A stretch of 64,000 nucleotides of DNA, taken from assembly GCF_029962835.1 (NCBI RefSeq), contig NC_080577.1:7850501-7914500 (forward strand), read 5' to 3'. The position numbers and the translations under genes were made by a program. This document shows, piece after piece, positions 24,322 to 39,300 of the stretch (position 1 is its first letter; every line of letters begins with the position of its first letter). The notes beneath the pieces were generated by a model. The model ran no database searches and was not told the origin of the DNA. It saw only the letters and a list, made by a program, of their open reading frames with translations. This stretch comes from Magnolia sinica (taxonomy: Eukaryota; Streptophyta; Magnoliopsida; Magnoliales; Magnoliaceae).

Positions 24322-27300
24322 GTGAGTTCTTTTCCGCGTCCTTGACGGCAACTGAAATCTGTGCTCTTCATCTGTGATCGTAAACCTGTCACGTTTGGAA
24401 GGGATCCGAACCGTTCATCGGGGCCCGCGCTGCCATGGACGGTTTGCTTTTTGGAAGCGGATTGGGTGGTAACCCCAACTCCACCCATATCCCTGGTGAC
24501 TGAACGCTGTGGGGTCCACCGTGATGTGTGGTTTATCCACGCCGTCCATCCGTTTTGCCGGCTCCTTTTTAAGCACGAGCCTAATATTGAAGCATATCCA
24601 ATGCTAAAGTGGACCACACCACAGGAAACAATGGGGATAATGACTTCCACCGTTGAAACCTTCCTAGGGCTCACCCTGATATTTATTTGCCATCCAACCT
24701 ATTGATAAGGCCACGCAGACATGGATGAAGGGAAAACACAAATATCAGCTTGATCCAAAACTTCTGTGGCCCCCATTAAGTTTTCAACGGTAGGCGTTCA
24801 ATCCCCACTGTTTCCTGTGGTGTGGTCCACTTGAGGATATGTTTCAATTTTGGGCACATGCCCTAAAATGAACCGGCAACATGGCGGACGGCGTGGATAA
24901 AACACGTGCATCACGGTGGGCCTCACAGAATCCGGTCACCAGGATATGGGTGGTGTTGTGTTCACCACCCAATCCGCTTCCGATTTTAGTCCAGCGATTT
25001 TCTCTTCAGCGAGTTTTCTGTGTTCTTGACGGATACAGAACTCTTATGTGCTTTGTTGAAAGTACCATGCACGTGAAATACTTGGACGAGATCTGGAACG
25101 TTCGTTGGGTGGGTTCTATCATGGGAGGTCCATTGTTAGGAGATCATATATGTTGGATGGATGGTTATAGTCATCTGATCATTTTCCTATTACATAAAAC
25201 TCAAAGATGAAAATAGGTGGATCTTTGAGATCCATTGATGAAGATCCTGTAATCTGACGGCTAGGATATACAATCAGTTGATTGCTGTATTTTTTGTGCT
25301 ATGGCCCTCGGTCGTAGGGGCCATCTGATGAACAGTCTGGAACATATCTACATGCATGGTGTTTTTATTTGCAGAACAAGGGCAGGATGACTGAAGCCTA
25401 GTTCAATTCTCTGCCAGACTCAGTCCATATGGAATATGATTCTCTGTTTTAAATAATTTCAAAGAAGTTCAACTGCTCTTTTGAAGTTGTTTATGTGCTG
25501 TCTTTGAACTCGTTGGGGTATTCGATCATGGTATACATGTCAGTCTGACCAATCTCCGTGGTCATGCTCTACCTGTTGGATTCCGTTCCTTTTTGAAAGA
25601 ACACGAGTGGTTGTCGAAGTTTCCCACCACTCGCAAATTGTGAAAGTTATCTGATCTTGGTTTCGTGGGTGAAGAAGGATTTCCTGATCTTTCATTTTGA
25701 CAAGCGGATGATGTGATTTGCTGCACCGGTTCTCTAGGGATTTATGTTATATTTGTTAGCATAGAAACTCCCCCGACACGTCACTCATCTTATGGCTTGG
25801 AATTTACCAAACTGCTTCACCAGATTTTTTGATAAGGACCAACCCAATGCAGTGAGTGTGACCCTCAATAGTTTTTGGTCTTCACCTTAACTATTCAATC
25901 TCCAAAGAATTATATGCCTGTGCATTTCCTAACCAACAAGTCCCTTCAGGGGGCGGGAGAAGGTTACTGTGCTGATGTGGCTGGTTACTGGGAACTGCAA
26001 GGTTGCAAGGTTCTGAGGAAATGTATCTGATTAGAATCATTGCAGTTTTCTGTACTTAGGGGGTATCAATACTCGTCTGTTTTTAGGGCTGTAAAAGTCA
26101 ATATGTTTCTCAAGAAATGAGGTTTCCTAATATTTTTTAATGGAGGAAAAAGAAAGAAATGAAAAGTCTTTACATGTTTGTTTTAGTGGCAAAATGAATC
26201 TCTATTTTACCAAAAGATGGGTTCTTGATAAGAAGGACTAAAATCATGGTTCAGAATGCAGGCTGATATGTATTCTTGTTTTTTGAAGAAACCAACATGT
26301 AATTATTGAATTCCCATTCGATGTTGGTATTTGCCTTTTCCAAATCTACCTTGCTTGAAATTCCAATTGAAGACGAACCTCATTTAAGAATGTCTGCATT
26401 CTTCAGTGAATGCCATCTAGAATATGTAGTTCCCGGCAAAGGAGTGCTCATTCTTTTATTAAATCTTATGCAATTATTCGTAGCTGTTATTTTGCATATT
26501 TTCAAGTGAATTGAGCCATGGATGGTTTAAACAATCGGTGTGTGAAGTCATGATTCTGAACTACCTTTATATGTTTTGTGAGTCCTGAAAGATGGTGTTT
26601 GAAGTACATGAAGTGCCAGTTTGTGTCAGTTCTTCATTTCTCTCTGCATTCTGTTTTACTATACTGTCAATTGAAAATTCTTTTCCCTTTGAAAATTTTC
26701 TGAGGTTAGCCAAATCAAAAATCTTTGTTACGGTGAATAACTTTTCTCACATTGTCTTTTGTCTGACTCCAGTGGATGGGATTGGGATTACCGCCTCCCC
26801 AATCCCACCATCTAATTACTGTTGTACATAGTGCATCTAATCTAATCTAAATTTCACACGCCTGTGCAGTATCCGGACTTTCTGGAAGTAAAGAGACTGC
26901 TCAACATCAAGTCTTGATTGGAATGGGCTTGCTTGCTGGGTCAACTGTCATGCTTTTGACATTGTTATGGGGTTCTTGCGTCATTGTTGGCAAGTGTGAT
27001 CTTCTGGATCATTCAACTTCAATAGATTCTCAAGATACCAAACGGTGCAGCCTAACTGGTGTGTTCCTTTTCTGATAATGTTTTTTGAGCATAGTGTCAT
27101 CATTTAGGCAAAAATACACTTCTTGTTTATTTATTCATGGCCGGAAACTATTTATACCTTGCAATGCCTAAGCACCGATGCTTAAATTCTGCACATTAAT
27201 TTACTCACTTTCTTGTGGCCCTGTCGTTTGTTCAACAAGTATATTGAAGCCACACACCTCTCACATTCCATAGAAGTGGGGAGATCCTTAGATGGAGTTC

Positions 27301-30300
27301 TTTTATATAGCTATCATGGTGGTTTGGTGCAAACACCATCATCTAAGCCTTATCCCAATGAATTGGGATCGGCGGTTAGGCGCAAACATGATGCTCTTAA
27401 ATAGTTCATCATTTTAGATTTATCACATGAAACTGTAAGTGGCATCATGTTTCATCAACGATTTATCCTAAGGCCAGTTGAAATCTTGCTACCAAAGCAA
27501 CAAAAGGATAGTAGGGTGCAGTTCTTCATTGTGTTTGTACCCGTAAACTGAAACATTGAGGATTTAAAATACTGATTCCCTCTTGTCCATCTCCTAGATT
27601 GATGTGACTTTGCTAAGTTCGTACTGGATTTATGCAATATATATATATATATATTTGAAAGATCACAATTTATATTAAAAAGGGAGAATTACAGAGATAG
27701 ATAAGCTGCTAAGATAGCGGGCAAGCTGCACTCCTAAAAACTGCAGATTACAGCCCTTCAAATTTTCTGCATCCGAGGCCCATTCAACTAACAGTCTCCT
27801 CGCTCTAATTGCTATGGAATCAGAAAGATTAACACTTCTTTCCTTTTCTTTTCTTTTTTTTTTGAAAAAAAAAAACCTGTATTGGCTCAATAATGGGCCA
27901 TTATGGGTTGTTTTTTCTGTGAAGTCCGTTATAGCCGTTACAACCTTATAACAGGTAATGGTTGCCAATGTTACCGTTACGTAATGGCTGTTATCTCACA
28001 TCATGAATAAGATCTTAATACTTGAATTGCAAAGAAATGGACAAGAGTACACCTACAAGAATAGTTGAGTAGAGAGGGATAAATAACTTTGTACCTCCCA
28101 CACCACCCCTCCTTTTATAGACCTTAAATGAATATTTAATGAGGATTCTCCCAACAAAGAGATTGATTTCAAATCAATTATAGTTGATTCAAATAAATCT
28201 TATCTACCTAAGATGGTAAAAGCCTAATAATAGTAAAAGCAAATCTTGGAAATATTTCTATAAATCTTTAATCACATTTTCAATCACATCTTTAAATCGG
28301 CCCCATATCATCGATCTCATCCCCCTATGTCTCCCACAAATAGTAAATTGTGACTTTTGATATTTAGGCCTCAAATCTATCAGGGCTCGTTTGGGAGCTT
28401 GCAAATATAGATAAATGGGAAATGTAATTGGAGGTAAATGAATTGGGAGTGAATGGCTTACTTGGTTGTGTTTGGATGGGAGTAAATGAAATGCATTTGA
28501 AATCCAAATATTTTGTTTGGATGGGAGTAAATGGGAGGAATTGGATCACATTGGAAATTTTGAATACATTCATAGGAACATATGTGATATCCCAAATCAG
28601 CTTTAATATCCCAAATTGGTATATATAACTGATATGTAACAGAATGATTGTAATAAGCCCATTGAAATATATACTTTTGCCAAAAATGAGGAAATTTTGA
28701 GCCTCAGGTGGGCCACACACATAAGGATCACAAATAAGCAACTTGCCAACATTTTTTAACCGTCCATTTAGATGGCCAACCTTTGGACGGTTTGGATCAT
28801 TTTATTGGTGTGTTTTAAGTGATGTAGCCGATAATTGGATTGTTTTGATTATAATAAGCATGCCACTTGTATGGCGGACATGTGCGTAGCGGCACCTATG
28901 TTTATTCGTGCGACTCTCTAAGGGAGCTCAAAAAGGCAGTTAACCCAATTTACTTCCAAATCCTCTCTCAGAGAGATGATTTCATTTATAGGCCAATTTA
29001 CTCCCATTTCATTTATGATTTCATTTACAGGCCAATTTACTCCCATTTCATTTCATTTCCATTCATTTACTCCCATCCAAACACACCTTAAATGCCATTT
29101 ACCTCCATTCACTCCCAATTCCTCCCCATTTACCTCCATTTGTTCGGGTTGCATGTCACATGCACTGGCATTGGTTCCTTCTAATTGAGTTGGTTTAGAA
29201 TTCCCATGATTTTAAACCTTGGAACTATTTACTTAAGCCAGCAACTGGATATATTTTCAGCAAATAATATATCTAGGTTTTTTTTTTTTTTTTTTTGAAA
29301 AAGAAAATTGTAGCTCACAATCCAAGGAAAGATGTTGATTGTTATCGAATGTGAATGTGGGCTGTTATATGGCCCATTCTTAGACCCATCTAGGTTTATG
29401 ACGTAATGGGTATTTTTACATTTCTTATTAATGGAATTCTTGTAAAGATTGGACACTATATTAATAGACATGAGAGAGGTGGGGACGTGTGAACGGTTAT
29501 CATTATTATCTCTCTCTCTCTCTCATTCTTTTTCTCCTTTCTTCTCCTTTCTCTTTTCTCTATCTGTCCACATGGTATTAGAGCTAAATTAATCCAGTAT
29601 GGTGGGCCACGTAATTGTGTCCATGAATGTGTCAGAGGCCCACTTTCATATAGATCCATTGTGATGGATAAAAGTCGGGTATCGTGTGTTTATGACCAGT
29701 TTTGTGATCAGATTGGAGATTGAAAATATGTGTTGAAGGTGAGCATTGCAAAGGTTTAAGAATCAATGCATGTGTGAAGGTGTTGAAACAAGAACTATCA
29801 AGTGACTGTGTTCGTTGATATACGTCGATTTCTGAAATACATGCGGGGTAAGTTAAATTTATTAGTTCCTCCTTGGGTGTTTGATTTCTCCTAAATCAAA
29901 GGGTGTCAGTAATAAGCCAAGAGTCATTTGTCCGCATTTGAGACGATGGACTTTCAGACTGCATTGGCTAAACTCAGTGGGTTATACATCCGTAGAGGTA
30001 TTCCTTATGGGTAAAAGGAAGTTACAATATTTGACTTCTCCCAAACCTAATGAAAGTTCAATACAGTAGGCCACATCTGATGGTATGATCTAGTTGCCAC
30101 ACTCTACTCATCTGAAGATTCAAAAACTCAAAATATTATTAAAATGTCAAATCAAAATGTTAAAATTCCTTTATGTCAGTAATAAGCCAAGAGTCATTTG
30201 TCTGCATTCGAGACGATGAACTTTCAGACTACATTTGCTAAACTGAGTGGGGCAAATTACTTACAGTAGGCTACATCAGTAGAGGTATTCCTTATGGGTA

Positions 30301-33300
30301 AAAGGAAGTTAAAAATATTTGACTTCTCCCAAACCTAATGAAAGCTCAATACAGTAGGCCACATCTGATGGTATGATCTACTTGCCACACTCTACTCATC
30401 TGAAGATTCAAAAACTCAAAATATTATTAAAATGTCAAATCAAAATGTTAAAATTCCTTTATGTTGCACTTTTCTTGTATTACTTTCCAATCTTTTCACT
30501 TTTACTCTTTATTACCACTCATTTGGTATTGCCTACTATCTATTTTGAGAGAATCAAATACTGGTCACTGTTCTGCCAATTAGAAATAGGGAAATTATCC
30601 GGTCTTGTGCCTCAGTGAAAGCATAGTTTTTTTAGGCCCATGATTTGTACATGTGGGGCTCACGGTTCAGTGGCTCAGGTTGTTGATCTAATGGGTCCCA
30701 TCATGGATGTGGGATATCTTAAAGATCTCCCCCTGTGGAAGAACCTAACCCTTCAATATTTTTTCTATTTTCTGTTGATTGTGGACCCTTGCTGTATAGT
30801 TTCTTAAATGTCAATTGGTAGGCTTTTGATTGAATGGTTTGTAACTGGGAGACTTGTGGTGCATCTGTCATCCTGTGTGGGGCCCATCTGATAAGTGGTC
30901 TGGATCACCTCATGATTGGTGATTCTTGTTCTCTGCATTGTTAGGTCTTAGGTCTCTATAATTCCTCTTTGAAATATGCTTCTTGGCTTTTATTTTTGTG
31001 ATGCATTGTCTAAGTGTTTTACAACTTGACTTTTTCATAAAGAATTTCAAGGGTTTGTAATTGGATTTTCAGAACACAGTGACTCTTGGTGGATAACAAC
31101 ATAATCCACAAGTTCTCCATCTTTGCAGGTTCTGGTGTTACTACTGATTTGCAAACTAGTCATGCCGCAAAGATCATGACTATATCTGTGATACCATTTA
31201 TCATTGTGCAACTACCATTAATTTTCAATTTACAATCAGAAAGACGGCTGGGAGTCTTGGTTGGTCTCATTGTTTCCATTGCATTCCTAATTGCTTACTG
31301 CCTCTATCAGGTATTCCATTCACCTTATAGCATTGAGTAAATCTAAAGGCTTATGTTGCTTATGATGTGTATGCATGTGTTGAACATTATGACCACAGAA
31401 GTGCAGCCCAGGAATCTTCTTTGATCAAATCATGATGTAAACAAAAAAGTCAAAGCAAAAAATTGTTAACTTTTATGAGGTTCCGGTGAAGCACACATTT
31501 AGTGACCACGTTTGTGATTCCACAACAGTTAAAATTTTGAGAACCAAGTATCCAACCCTTTCAAATCCTAAGAAAGAAAGCAGTTTTTTTAGCAGATTTT
31601 TCTCTAGGGTAAGACATCCCAAATCCAAGGGTAATGGGGTCACCAACATGGTTACTCTGTGGTTTTGTTTCATAATGCGCTACATCTTTATATGTTGGTT
31701 TGGTTGTATTAATGTAAATATTTTTGATCTTTTCTTCTTCTTTTCTCTTCCTCCTCCTTTTCTTTAGTATTTTGTATATACCTACCCTAAAGGCACATAA
31801 ACTGTAAAAGAACATTTACTTCCATTCCTTATTTTTCTTGAATGTTATGTGCAATTTATAATAAGTCAGCTAGTAGTTGTACTTGTGTTCTTTTTATCAG
31901 TTCTTTGACAATTTAAATTGGTTAACTAGAATGTAAAGAAACTGTTAGATAGAAGATTTATTTCAAAGAAAATGGATGTAGCTAGTGTTGTGTTTCTCTG
32001 TGAGAATCAGAAGATCAGCTCCAGTGTGGCAATTGCATGCAGGTGTGCTTAGGTGCATGATATGTGCATTATTTATAAACGATCAAATTTCTGATGTGTG
32101 TTTGTGTATGTGGTATGTGTACTTTATTGATAATATACTGCAACAATTAACCATGAGATTTAGAAGATAGTTAATGTACGTGCGAAAACCCATAGAGGTC
32201 AAATTCAAACAAGGTGTATAGTGACATTTTGGCAAAATTTTTTTGTCTTTTTATTTAGCTCCTACAAACACAAAATGATCTCCTTGTGTGGAAGTGGTGC
32301 AATCTGGTTACTGAACCAACAAGATTTTAGTACCCAAATTGCAAGAATGGATGAAGAACGTACCGACGAGAATATTGGAATGGAGAGGGATTTACAACTT
32401 TATTGAAATTGAAACTTCTTTAATTCTTACAAATACTTAAATAAGCCCTACGAAAAGAAAAATGGAATGCCATACCTCCTTCAACCCCTTTTAAGAGACT
32501 GTAAAAGACACCCTAAACTCTTTATGAATCTTTAATTAAGATTTTCCAACTATTAGATTGATTTCAAACTGATCTAACAATCTAAACTATCTAAGATGTC
32601 ATCAACTCTACCTACAAAGGTTTGGCCCACTTGCATTGGAATAAGAAAGGAAAAATAAATCCATTGAATCATTCAAAAAGCTTCTAGAATCTTCAGAATC
32701 AACAATCATATCAGTATCACTTTCCTTTAAAAATAAAAAATGGCAGTGGCAGTGTGTGAAATTTAGCCCCCAAAACTAGTAGCAAACAACCCAAAATTCA
32801 ACACAAGTTGGGCCTTAGGCCTGCATTATTCCCCTTTGTTCGAGAGAACTCAACTCCAATGAATTTGATGCTTTATAGAAATAGTAGATGTTTGGATCCA
32901 ATCTTTTTTAACTCATTGCTCTTGATCCATGTGTTCAGAAGAGGGCTTTCTTCAATTTCACCAAATAATGCTTGCTCTTGATCCATGTGTTCAGAAGAGG
33001 GCTTTCTTCAATTTCACCAAATAATGCTTGCTCTTGATCCATGTGTTCAGAAGAGGGCTTTCTTCAATTTCACCAAATAATGCTTGCTCTTGATCCATGT
33101 GTTCAGAAGAGGGCTTTCAGAAGATGTTTGGATCCAATCTTTTTTAACATTTGCTCTTGATCATTGTCAAGTGTCGGTGATCTTCATGCACAACACTTAT
33201 TCAACTTCTTTTTCTTGGGAGTAGTTCGTCGATATCAACAATAACTTTGTTTTGCATGTCAGGAGCCTTACCATGATACTCAAACAAATCAGTCATGATG

Positions 33301-36294
33301 AAAGTTAGAGAGATATCCAAGTCACTTGCCAACTTGATCTCACTCTTGACTTGACATGGCCCAGTCTTCTTGGACCTAAGCTTGCTATATATATATTTTT
33401 TGTTGGAAGCCTTTCTTTGTGGAGATAAACCATAACCATGACACCTTCTTTATAACTTCTCTAACATCGATGTTTATTCCCAGCTTCTATATACTTGGCA
33501 TTGCTTTCTTCATTCTTCTTTGTCTGAGTTTAAAAGTCCTGGATGTATTCGACAAAAGCATTGGCATCTTCACTCACTCGATCTTGTTCCGGCAACAGTA
33601 ATAAGTCAAGTACATGTTGTGGACTTCTCCCATTTATTATTACAAATGGAGCTTTTTCCCATAGTATGATTTATTAAGCGATGTAGGCAAAATCGGCTTG
33701 AGGTAAAGCCAAGTTCCTTTGAGGTACGTTGTTGCCTATGATACTCTTCGCCAAGTTCCTTTGAGGCACGTTGTTGCCTATGATACTTTTGAAGAGGTTA
33801 ACAAGGCTCTTGTTGACCGCCTCATTTTGATTGTCTATTTGAGGGTGATATGCGTTAGAGAATTGAAACTTAGTCCTCAGACACTTTCATATGTGCGTTA
33901 GAAGTGCCCCACATACTATGAACCATGGTTTGAACCTTTGATGTTTGCCAAATGCTGCTGGTTATTGAAGTAGTGAGATTTTGATACCTTAGGTCGCAAG
34001 AATGGATGAAGAACACACATGCAAGAATATTGGAATAGAGGGATAAACAAGTTCATCAATTGAAACTTATTCACTTCTTACAAGTACTTAAACCTCAAAA
34101 AACTGAGAATTGAATGCTTTACCTTCCTAGAACAGCACCCTTTTATAGACTCTAAAGCACACCCTAAAATCCCTATGAATCTTTAATTAAGATTTTCCAA
34201 CAACTAGTTTTTTTTTTTTTTTTTCCAAATTAGTCTAATCCAACTAAAGATAGCAACAACTATACCCACAGAGATGTGCTCAATTTGAATAAAAGTAAAT
34301 CCAGAGAATCCTTCCCAAAATAGAGAATCTTCAAGATCAACAATCATTTCTTCAAAATCAGTTCTCATATCTCCCCAAAAACTGTTAATGTTGGTCTCTG
34401 AAATTTAGCCTGCAAAACTAGCAGCAAACAGCCCAAAAATCAGCACATGTTGGGCCTTATGCCTGCATTAGGAAGGAGTGCATTGGATGTTTTCAATTAA
34501 GTCTTGGAAATTTGCAATGAGCCTTGGTGTTTAGCTTTCTTTTGGTGTGAGATTCAAGATTTATTTCAAAGGTTAAACAGTTTATTTTCCTGCTTTTGAG
34601 TGTAGCAAATGTCTGGGCCCAGTCGTTGTCTAAATAGCAGGAAAGGCATGCTGTTCTCTGTGTTGGGGATTTGATCCCTATTGCAAACTTCCTCATTTTT
34701 TAATTGAAGTGTCCATTATCCATAGAAAAGGAAAAAACGTGTGCATGACACAAGGCATTTGATGAATTGGAGATGTGATTTTCATGACTTAGATTGATAT
34801 ATTTTTTGTTGCTTTTTTATCTGGCTTTGTTGAGACTGATGGCTTTCTTCTTGACACTCGCCCAGGTCTTTCAGCCCTGGATTCAGAAGAGAAGACTAGC
34901 ATATGCAAAACATAAGCATGTAATAGCAGGAATTTTAAGGCACGTGCACTCGGAAACCGCTCTAGGAAGGCTCCTTAAAGATAACGGTCAGCCTGACACA
35001 GACGTCATAAAGAAGTTAGTTCCCACCAAATACTTTCTGCAATCTTCCACATTTTTTTTTATACATGTTTGATAATTCTTTTCTTTCCTGTTGTAATTAC
35101 AGATTATTTAAGAGAATCGATGAGGATAACAACAATTTTTTATCAATTCGCGAGTTAACAGCACTGATCATCGGAATCAAATTTGACGAAATAGATTTAG
35201 ATAGGGATGATGCTGTGAGAAAGGTAATGTATGAGTTTGATACGTCGAGCGATAATAAACTCTCTGAAGATGAGTTTGTGAGCGGAATCTCAAAATGGGT
35301 TGATCACGCTAAGCGTTCTGTCCCTCATGCAACTATTGATCAAAATAGATTAATTCACGACTTTCATCGGGTAAGTTGCCTCATTCTCATGGTATGTTTT
35401 CCCATAATTGTCATAAGCAGACTCTTGACATCTTCAAAATGCATACGCAGATAACTAAGGAAGAACATGATATGCTGATTGATAGGAGCGATGAAGTTGT
35501 AGAGGGCATCGACAATCCCTATTGGATTTATGCTAAAGCAATATCACTATTGCTTCTAGGAGCGGTTATCGCAGCTGCGTTTGCAGATCCTCTTGTAGAT
35601 GCTGTCACCAATTTCTCTAACGCTACAAGCATACCCACTTTCTTCATCTCATTTATTGCGATGCCATTGGCTACCAACTCTAGTGAGGCCGTCTCCGCAA
35701 TTATTTTTGCCTGCAGGAAGAAGCAAAGAACTACTTCTTTAACGTTCTCTGAGGTCAGTTTTTCTCACTTTCAATAATCTCATCTGATGTCAGGTCCTTG
35801 TGATTGCCAATATGTGTTCAGCTCAAGTGGTAGGATTCTAGCTGCAGGCTAAGTTTAAACTTTTGGCTGATAAACATCAATAGAGGTTTGTGTGGATTCA
35901 TTTTGACGTATTAAAATAAGATACGTTGAGACTCTGGCAGTAGGATTTAGGCCTTTTTCAAAGACACACCGTCCAACAAAATCTCATATTGAATATTTTG
36001 ACCCATTGATTATACAATGGTTATGATGATCGTTCATGTTCAAAGCAAAATATCCAAATTATGGAAGTGTTGAAATAATCCAATTGTGAGCTTTTATAGC
36101 CTATCCACAATACAATCATGGTTCTGAATATCAATATCGGTGGGCATATCGGCCTCCCAAAAAACCGACTAAAGTATCTATACAAGAAACCCACCATGCT
36201 AAACAAAAATTTGCCTCACACTTGTTATCACCCTCGTATTGGACAAAATTTCATTTTAGGCAAAAAAAAAAAGGAAAAATGAGATATCCAAGTA

Positions 36295-36357
<63 letters not shown>

Positions 36358-39300
36358 AACATGTATTCTACAGCGCATCGAACTATTCTTTGGTAAGAAT
36401 GTTGTCTGTCGGGTTTACCTGCTGTAAGTTTGTAACTTGGAAGCAGTGATGTTGAGTCTTTCGAATGTAAATTGTTGGTGTATGTTATAAATTGAAATAA
36501 TGTATTATTAATGAATGTTTTCATCTATCATTTCATCTGTATGTGCATTTCCCTAAATTGCTTTTTGGAAAAAAAATTCTAAAAAATGGTTGAAAATACA
36601 TTAAAAAAAATTACATGTCATAGATGGTAGATCTATTTTTTCAAATAACAACACTTTTTTATTTTCCAAATCTGATTTTTGAAAAAAAAAAATTTTAAAA
36701 TTAAAATTTTCCAAAAATACATTAAAAATAAAATTATAGCATATAAAGTGTAGATCTATGTTCCAATAACCTAGATCTATGTTTAAACCACCTAAATCTA
36801 TCATTCGCCCAAAGAGATTATGGGGGAAAAAAAAGAATTTTTTCCAAAAAAGCCTAAAATTTTGGAAAAACGGCCTCAAAATGCAAAAATAACTTAAAAT
36901 CCAGCAGCAGTGGTAGATTTAGGTTCAAATAACCTAGGCATATGTTTAAACAACCTAATTTTATCATTCACCCAAAGAAATTTTGGAAAGAAAAAGAAAA
37001 AAATAGAAAAATGCCTAAAAATGGGCAGAAAAGAAAAAAAATCCAACAACAATGGTAGATCTATGGTAAAAAACATAGACTTACCTAGATCTAACATGGC
37101 ATTTTTTTTTTTTTGAAAGGCAACAAATTTTATGCAAATGAGCAGCCAAATGGTACAAAAGCTTATAAGTTATAACCCACTAAAACATAAGAAAAATTAC
37201 AACCTTTTAAAGCATCTATATGAGAAAATAGAAACCCACCATGCTAAACAAAAATTTGCCCTACGCACCTCTTGAGACACCGAAGTACTCAAAGTTATTA
37301 AAACTTTGATCACTTCTCTCCCCCAAACACTCGATTTATTTTCCTAAACTTTGACAGTTTTTTTTTTCTTTAGAAAATGCCTAAAAATGGCTTCCAAAAA
37401 AAAAAAAATTGTAATTTTTTTAAAGCAATGCATCCATGAAATCTGGAGATCTATTGTATTAAAACACTCATGCATCATTACAACAATTAGTTTAAAGACA
37501 TCAAAAAAAAAAAAAAAATAAATAAATAAAAAAAATTCTGAAAATTTCTAGAAAATGCCATCGTAAATCAAGAAAAATGCAAAAATCCCCAAATTGAACA
37601 AAAACGAAGCATGATTCATTGGTTTGGGGTTATCATGCTAATTTGACTAGATTCCGGCAAGAACAAACAAAAATCGTGTTTTTTGTATTTGTTTTTTTTT
37701 TCTTTTTAAAATTTTATTTACATTTTTTATTTTAAATTTCTAAAATGGGTACATGGCATTCGATCCTTTGATTCGAGGGAAAAAAAATGATGCGGATGTA
37801 GAAGGCTGATATTTTATTTGTTTTTTAAGATTGCATAAATCTGCCCCTTTCATATACCATGCTCATTTAAGGTTGGATTAGGTCATCCTACATCAAAAAA
37901 GCTTGTTTTGATCTTTGAAACAGCTTTAGATTTGGTTAAAAATAGCCTTGAAACAATCCCTAACCTATAGAAATTTGAAAGGAGAAAAAAAGAGGAAAAG
38001 TGAAAAATAGGAACCGGTTGTAGCTATTTAAGCCCACAGATACACACAAGATGTGGCTGTGCCGATACAGTCGAGTTTGTTAATAATGGTCCAATACCGA
38101 CCCATATCGCGTATTCTACCTGGCCAATATGGCTGTATTGGCTGATACCATACTAATATTCAAAACATTGCATACAATGTAAGACTTGTGTCATATACGC
38201 CCTTTGGATCATTGGAAGATATCACCCAGATTTAAAGGCTAAATTCCCTACGTTTCGCTCTGCAATACATTGGGATGTATGTGAGCAAAAGCTTGCATCG
38301 ATGGGATGTATTTGAGCAAAAGCTTGCATCGATTTACAAATTTTTTAGATGAGTCATTTGCTTCCATCACTTTAAATTGCTTCCCTATTTCTGCTGTAGA
38401 TTACCACTGTAGTTAGCCTTTTGAACTGAGGTTGCTCCTATGGGCTTTGCTTTGTAGATGTCTTTTGAAGTTGGACTGCAGTAAGCTTTTGTGGCATTTG
38501 AAGTTAGGCTTTGTTTGGATAGGCGGAATCTATGGGATAAGGAAATGGTTTTCCTGGGTTCGACACTTTCTGTTGTTTAGATTGCAAAGAGAATTATGGA
38601 TTTCACCAAATAATCTTTATTTTTCTCCATTTTAAGACATTGGATTACAGCTATCCAAACAGGGCCTTAATAAGTCAATTATTTAAGGCTTCAAATACCT
38701 TAAATGGTTTTTGTGTGGTCATTAATAGCCTTATATGTCAGGAATGGTGTAAAGTCTCTATAAATGGAGATACACCATTACATTCGTGTAGATCTCCATA
38801 CCCATAGTTCCTTATCCATTTACTTATGTTTGGTGTCTGTGATACTCTGCTGTAACATTCATTTGCTGACAGGTCCAAAACTCCTGCTTGCTTAGATAAA
38901 GTTGCTAATTATTTACTTTAGACAATTAGGCTATTATGCTCTGAGCAAACAACAAACTGTATACCAGGAAAACCGTCCACTGATTACCCGACCATCAGAA
39001 CTCATTCTTCAGAGGAACCACACTACTATATTTAGCTCAAAATACTAGAGGAAGCATTACTCACTATGTACGTTTGAAAGAAATTCTTTCTGAACAATAG
39101 ATACATTTGTTCTTTGTTAATTGTTACTAAGATTTATAGAATGATAAAGGATCAAAAGAGTATCGGAGTAGTCTGTAATCACGTCAAGACAAGTACGGAA
39201 CCGCCGTGTGAATATATTTATGATCAATTTGTGTAGACATGGTATCTGCTACCGAGTTCCCTTCTTGGTAGATTCATGTCACCTTACAATAAGCAAAACT

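Larger units (their letters stand above)
32295..34470 (-). mobile_element. Truncated Ty3-type LTR retrotransposon in NCL intron 3
   Basis: Two diverged direct repeats of about 500 bp, near 32295-32825 and 33950-34470, flank a short internal region with Ty3-type pol remnants on the minus strand. Shared LTR landmarks are gcaagaatggatgaagaac, gaatctttaattaagatttt and gttgggcctta.gcctgca. A possible 5-bp TSD is ggaag at 32290-32294 and 34471-34475. The right terminus would then be non-canonical (TTA), so the ends are tentative. It lies opposite to the host gene. Confidence 0.75.

Noticed and set aside
24053..24345. Open frames of 87-96 codons on both strands across NCL exon 1
   Set aside because: They overlap the in-frame, motif-supported exon 1 in other frames and have no recognisable domain; they are shadows of a GC-rich exon.
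24246..24674. 142-codon minus-strand frame over NCL exon 1 and intron 1
   Set aside because: Its first part lies in a foldback MITE and the rest is antisense to exon 1; no motif supports it.
28364..28741. 125-codon minus-strand frame
   Set aside because: It lies in the arm of a foldback MITE; repeated TPIQT words reflect the repeat, not a protein.
32917..33118. Possible CRISPR-like array (regular 56-bp units)
   Set aside because: Units are identical throughout, with no unique spacers; it is a plain tandem repeat inside a plant retroelement.
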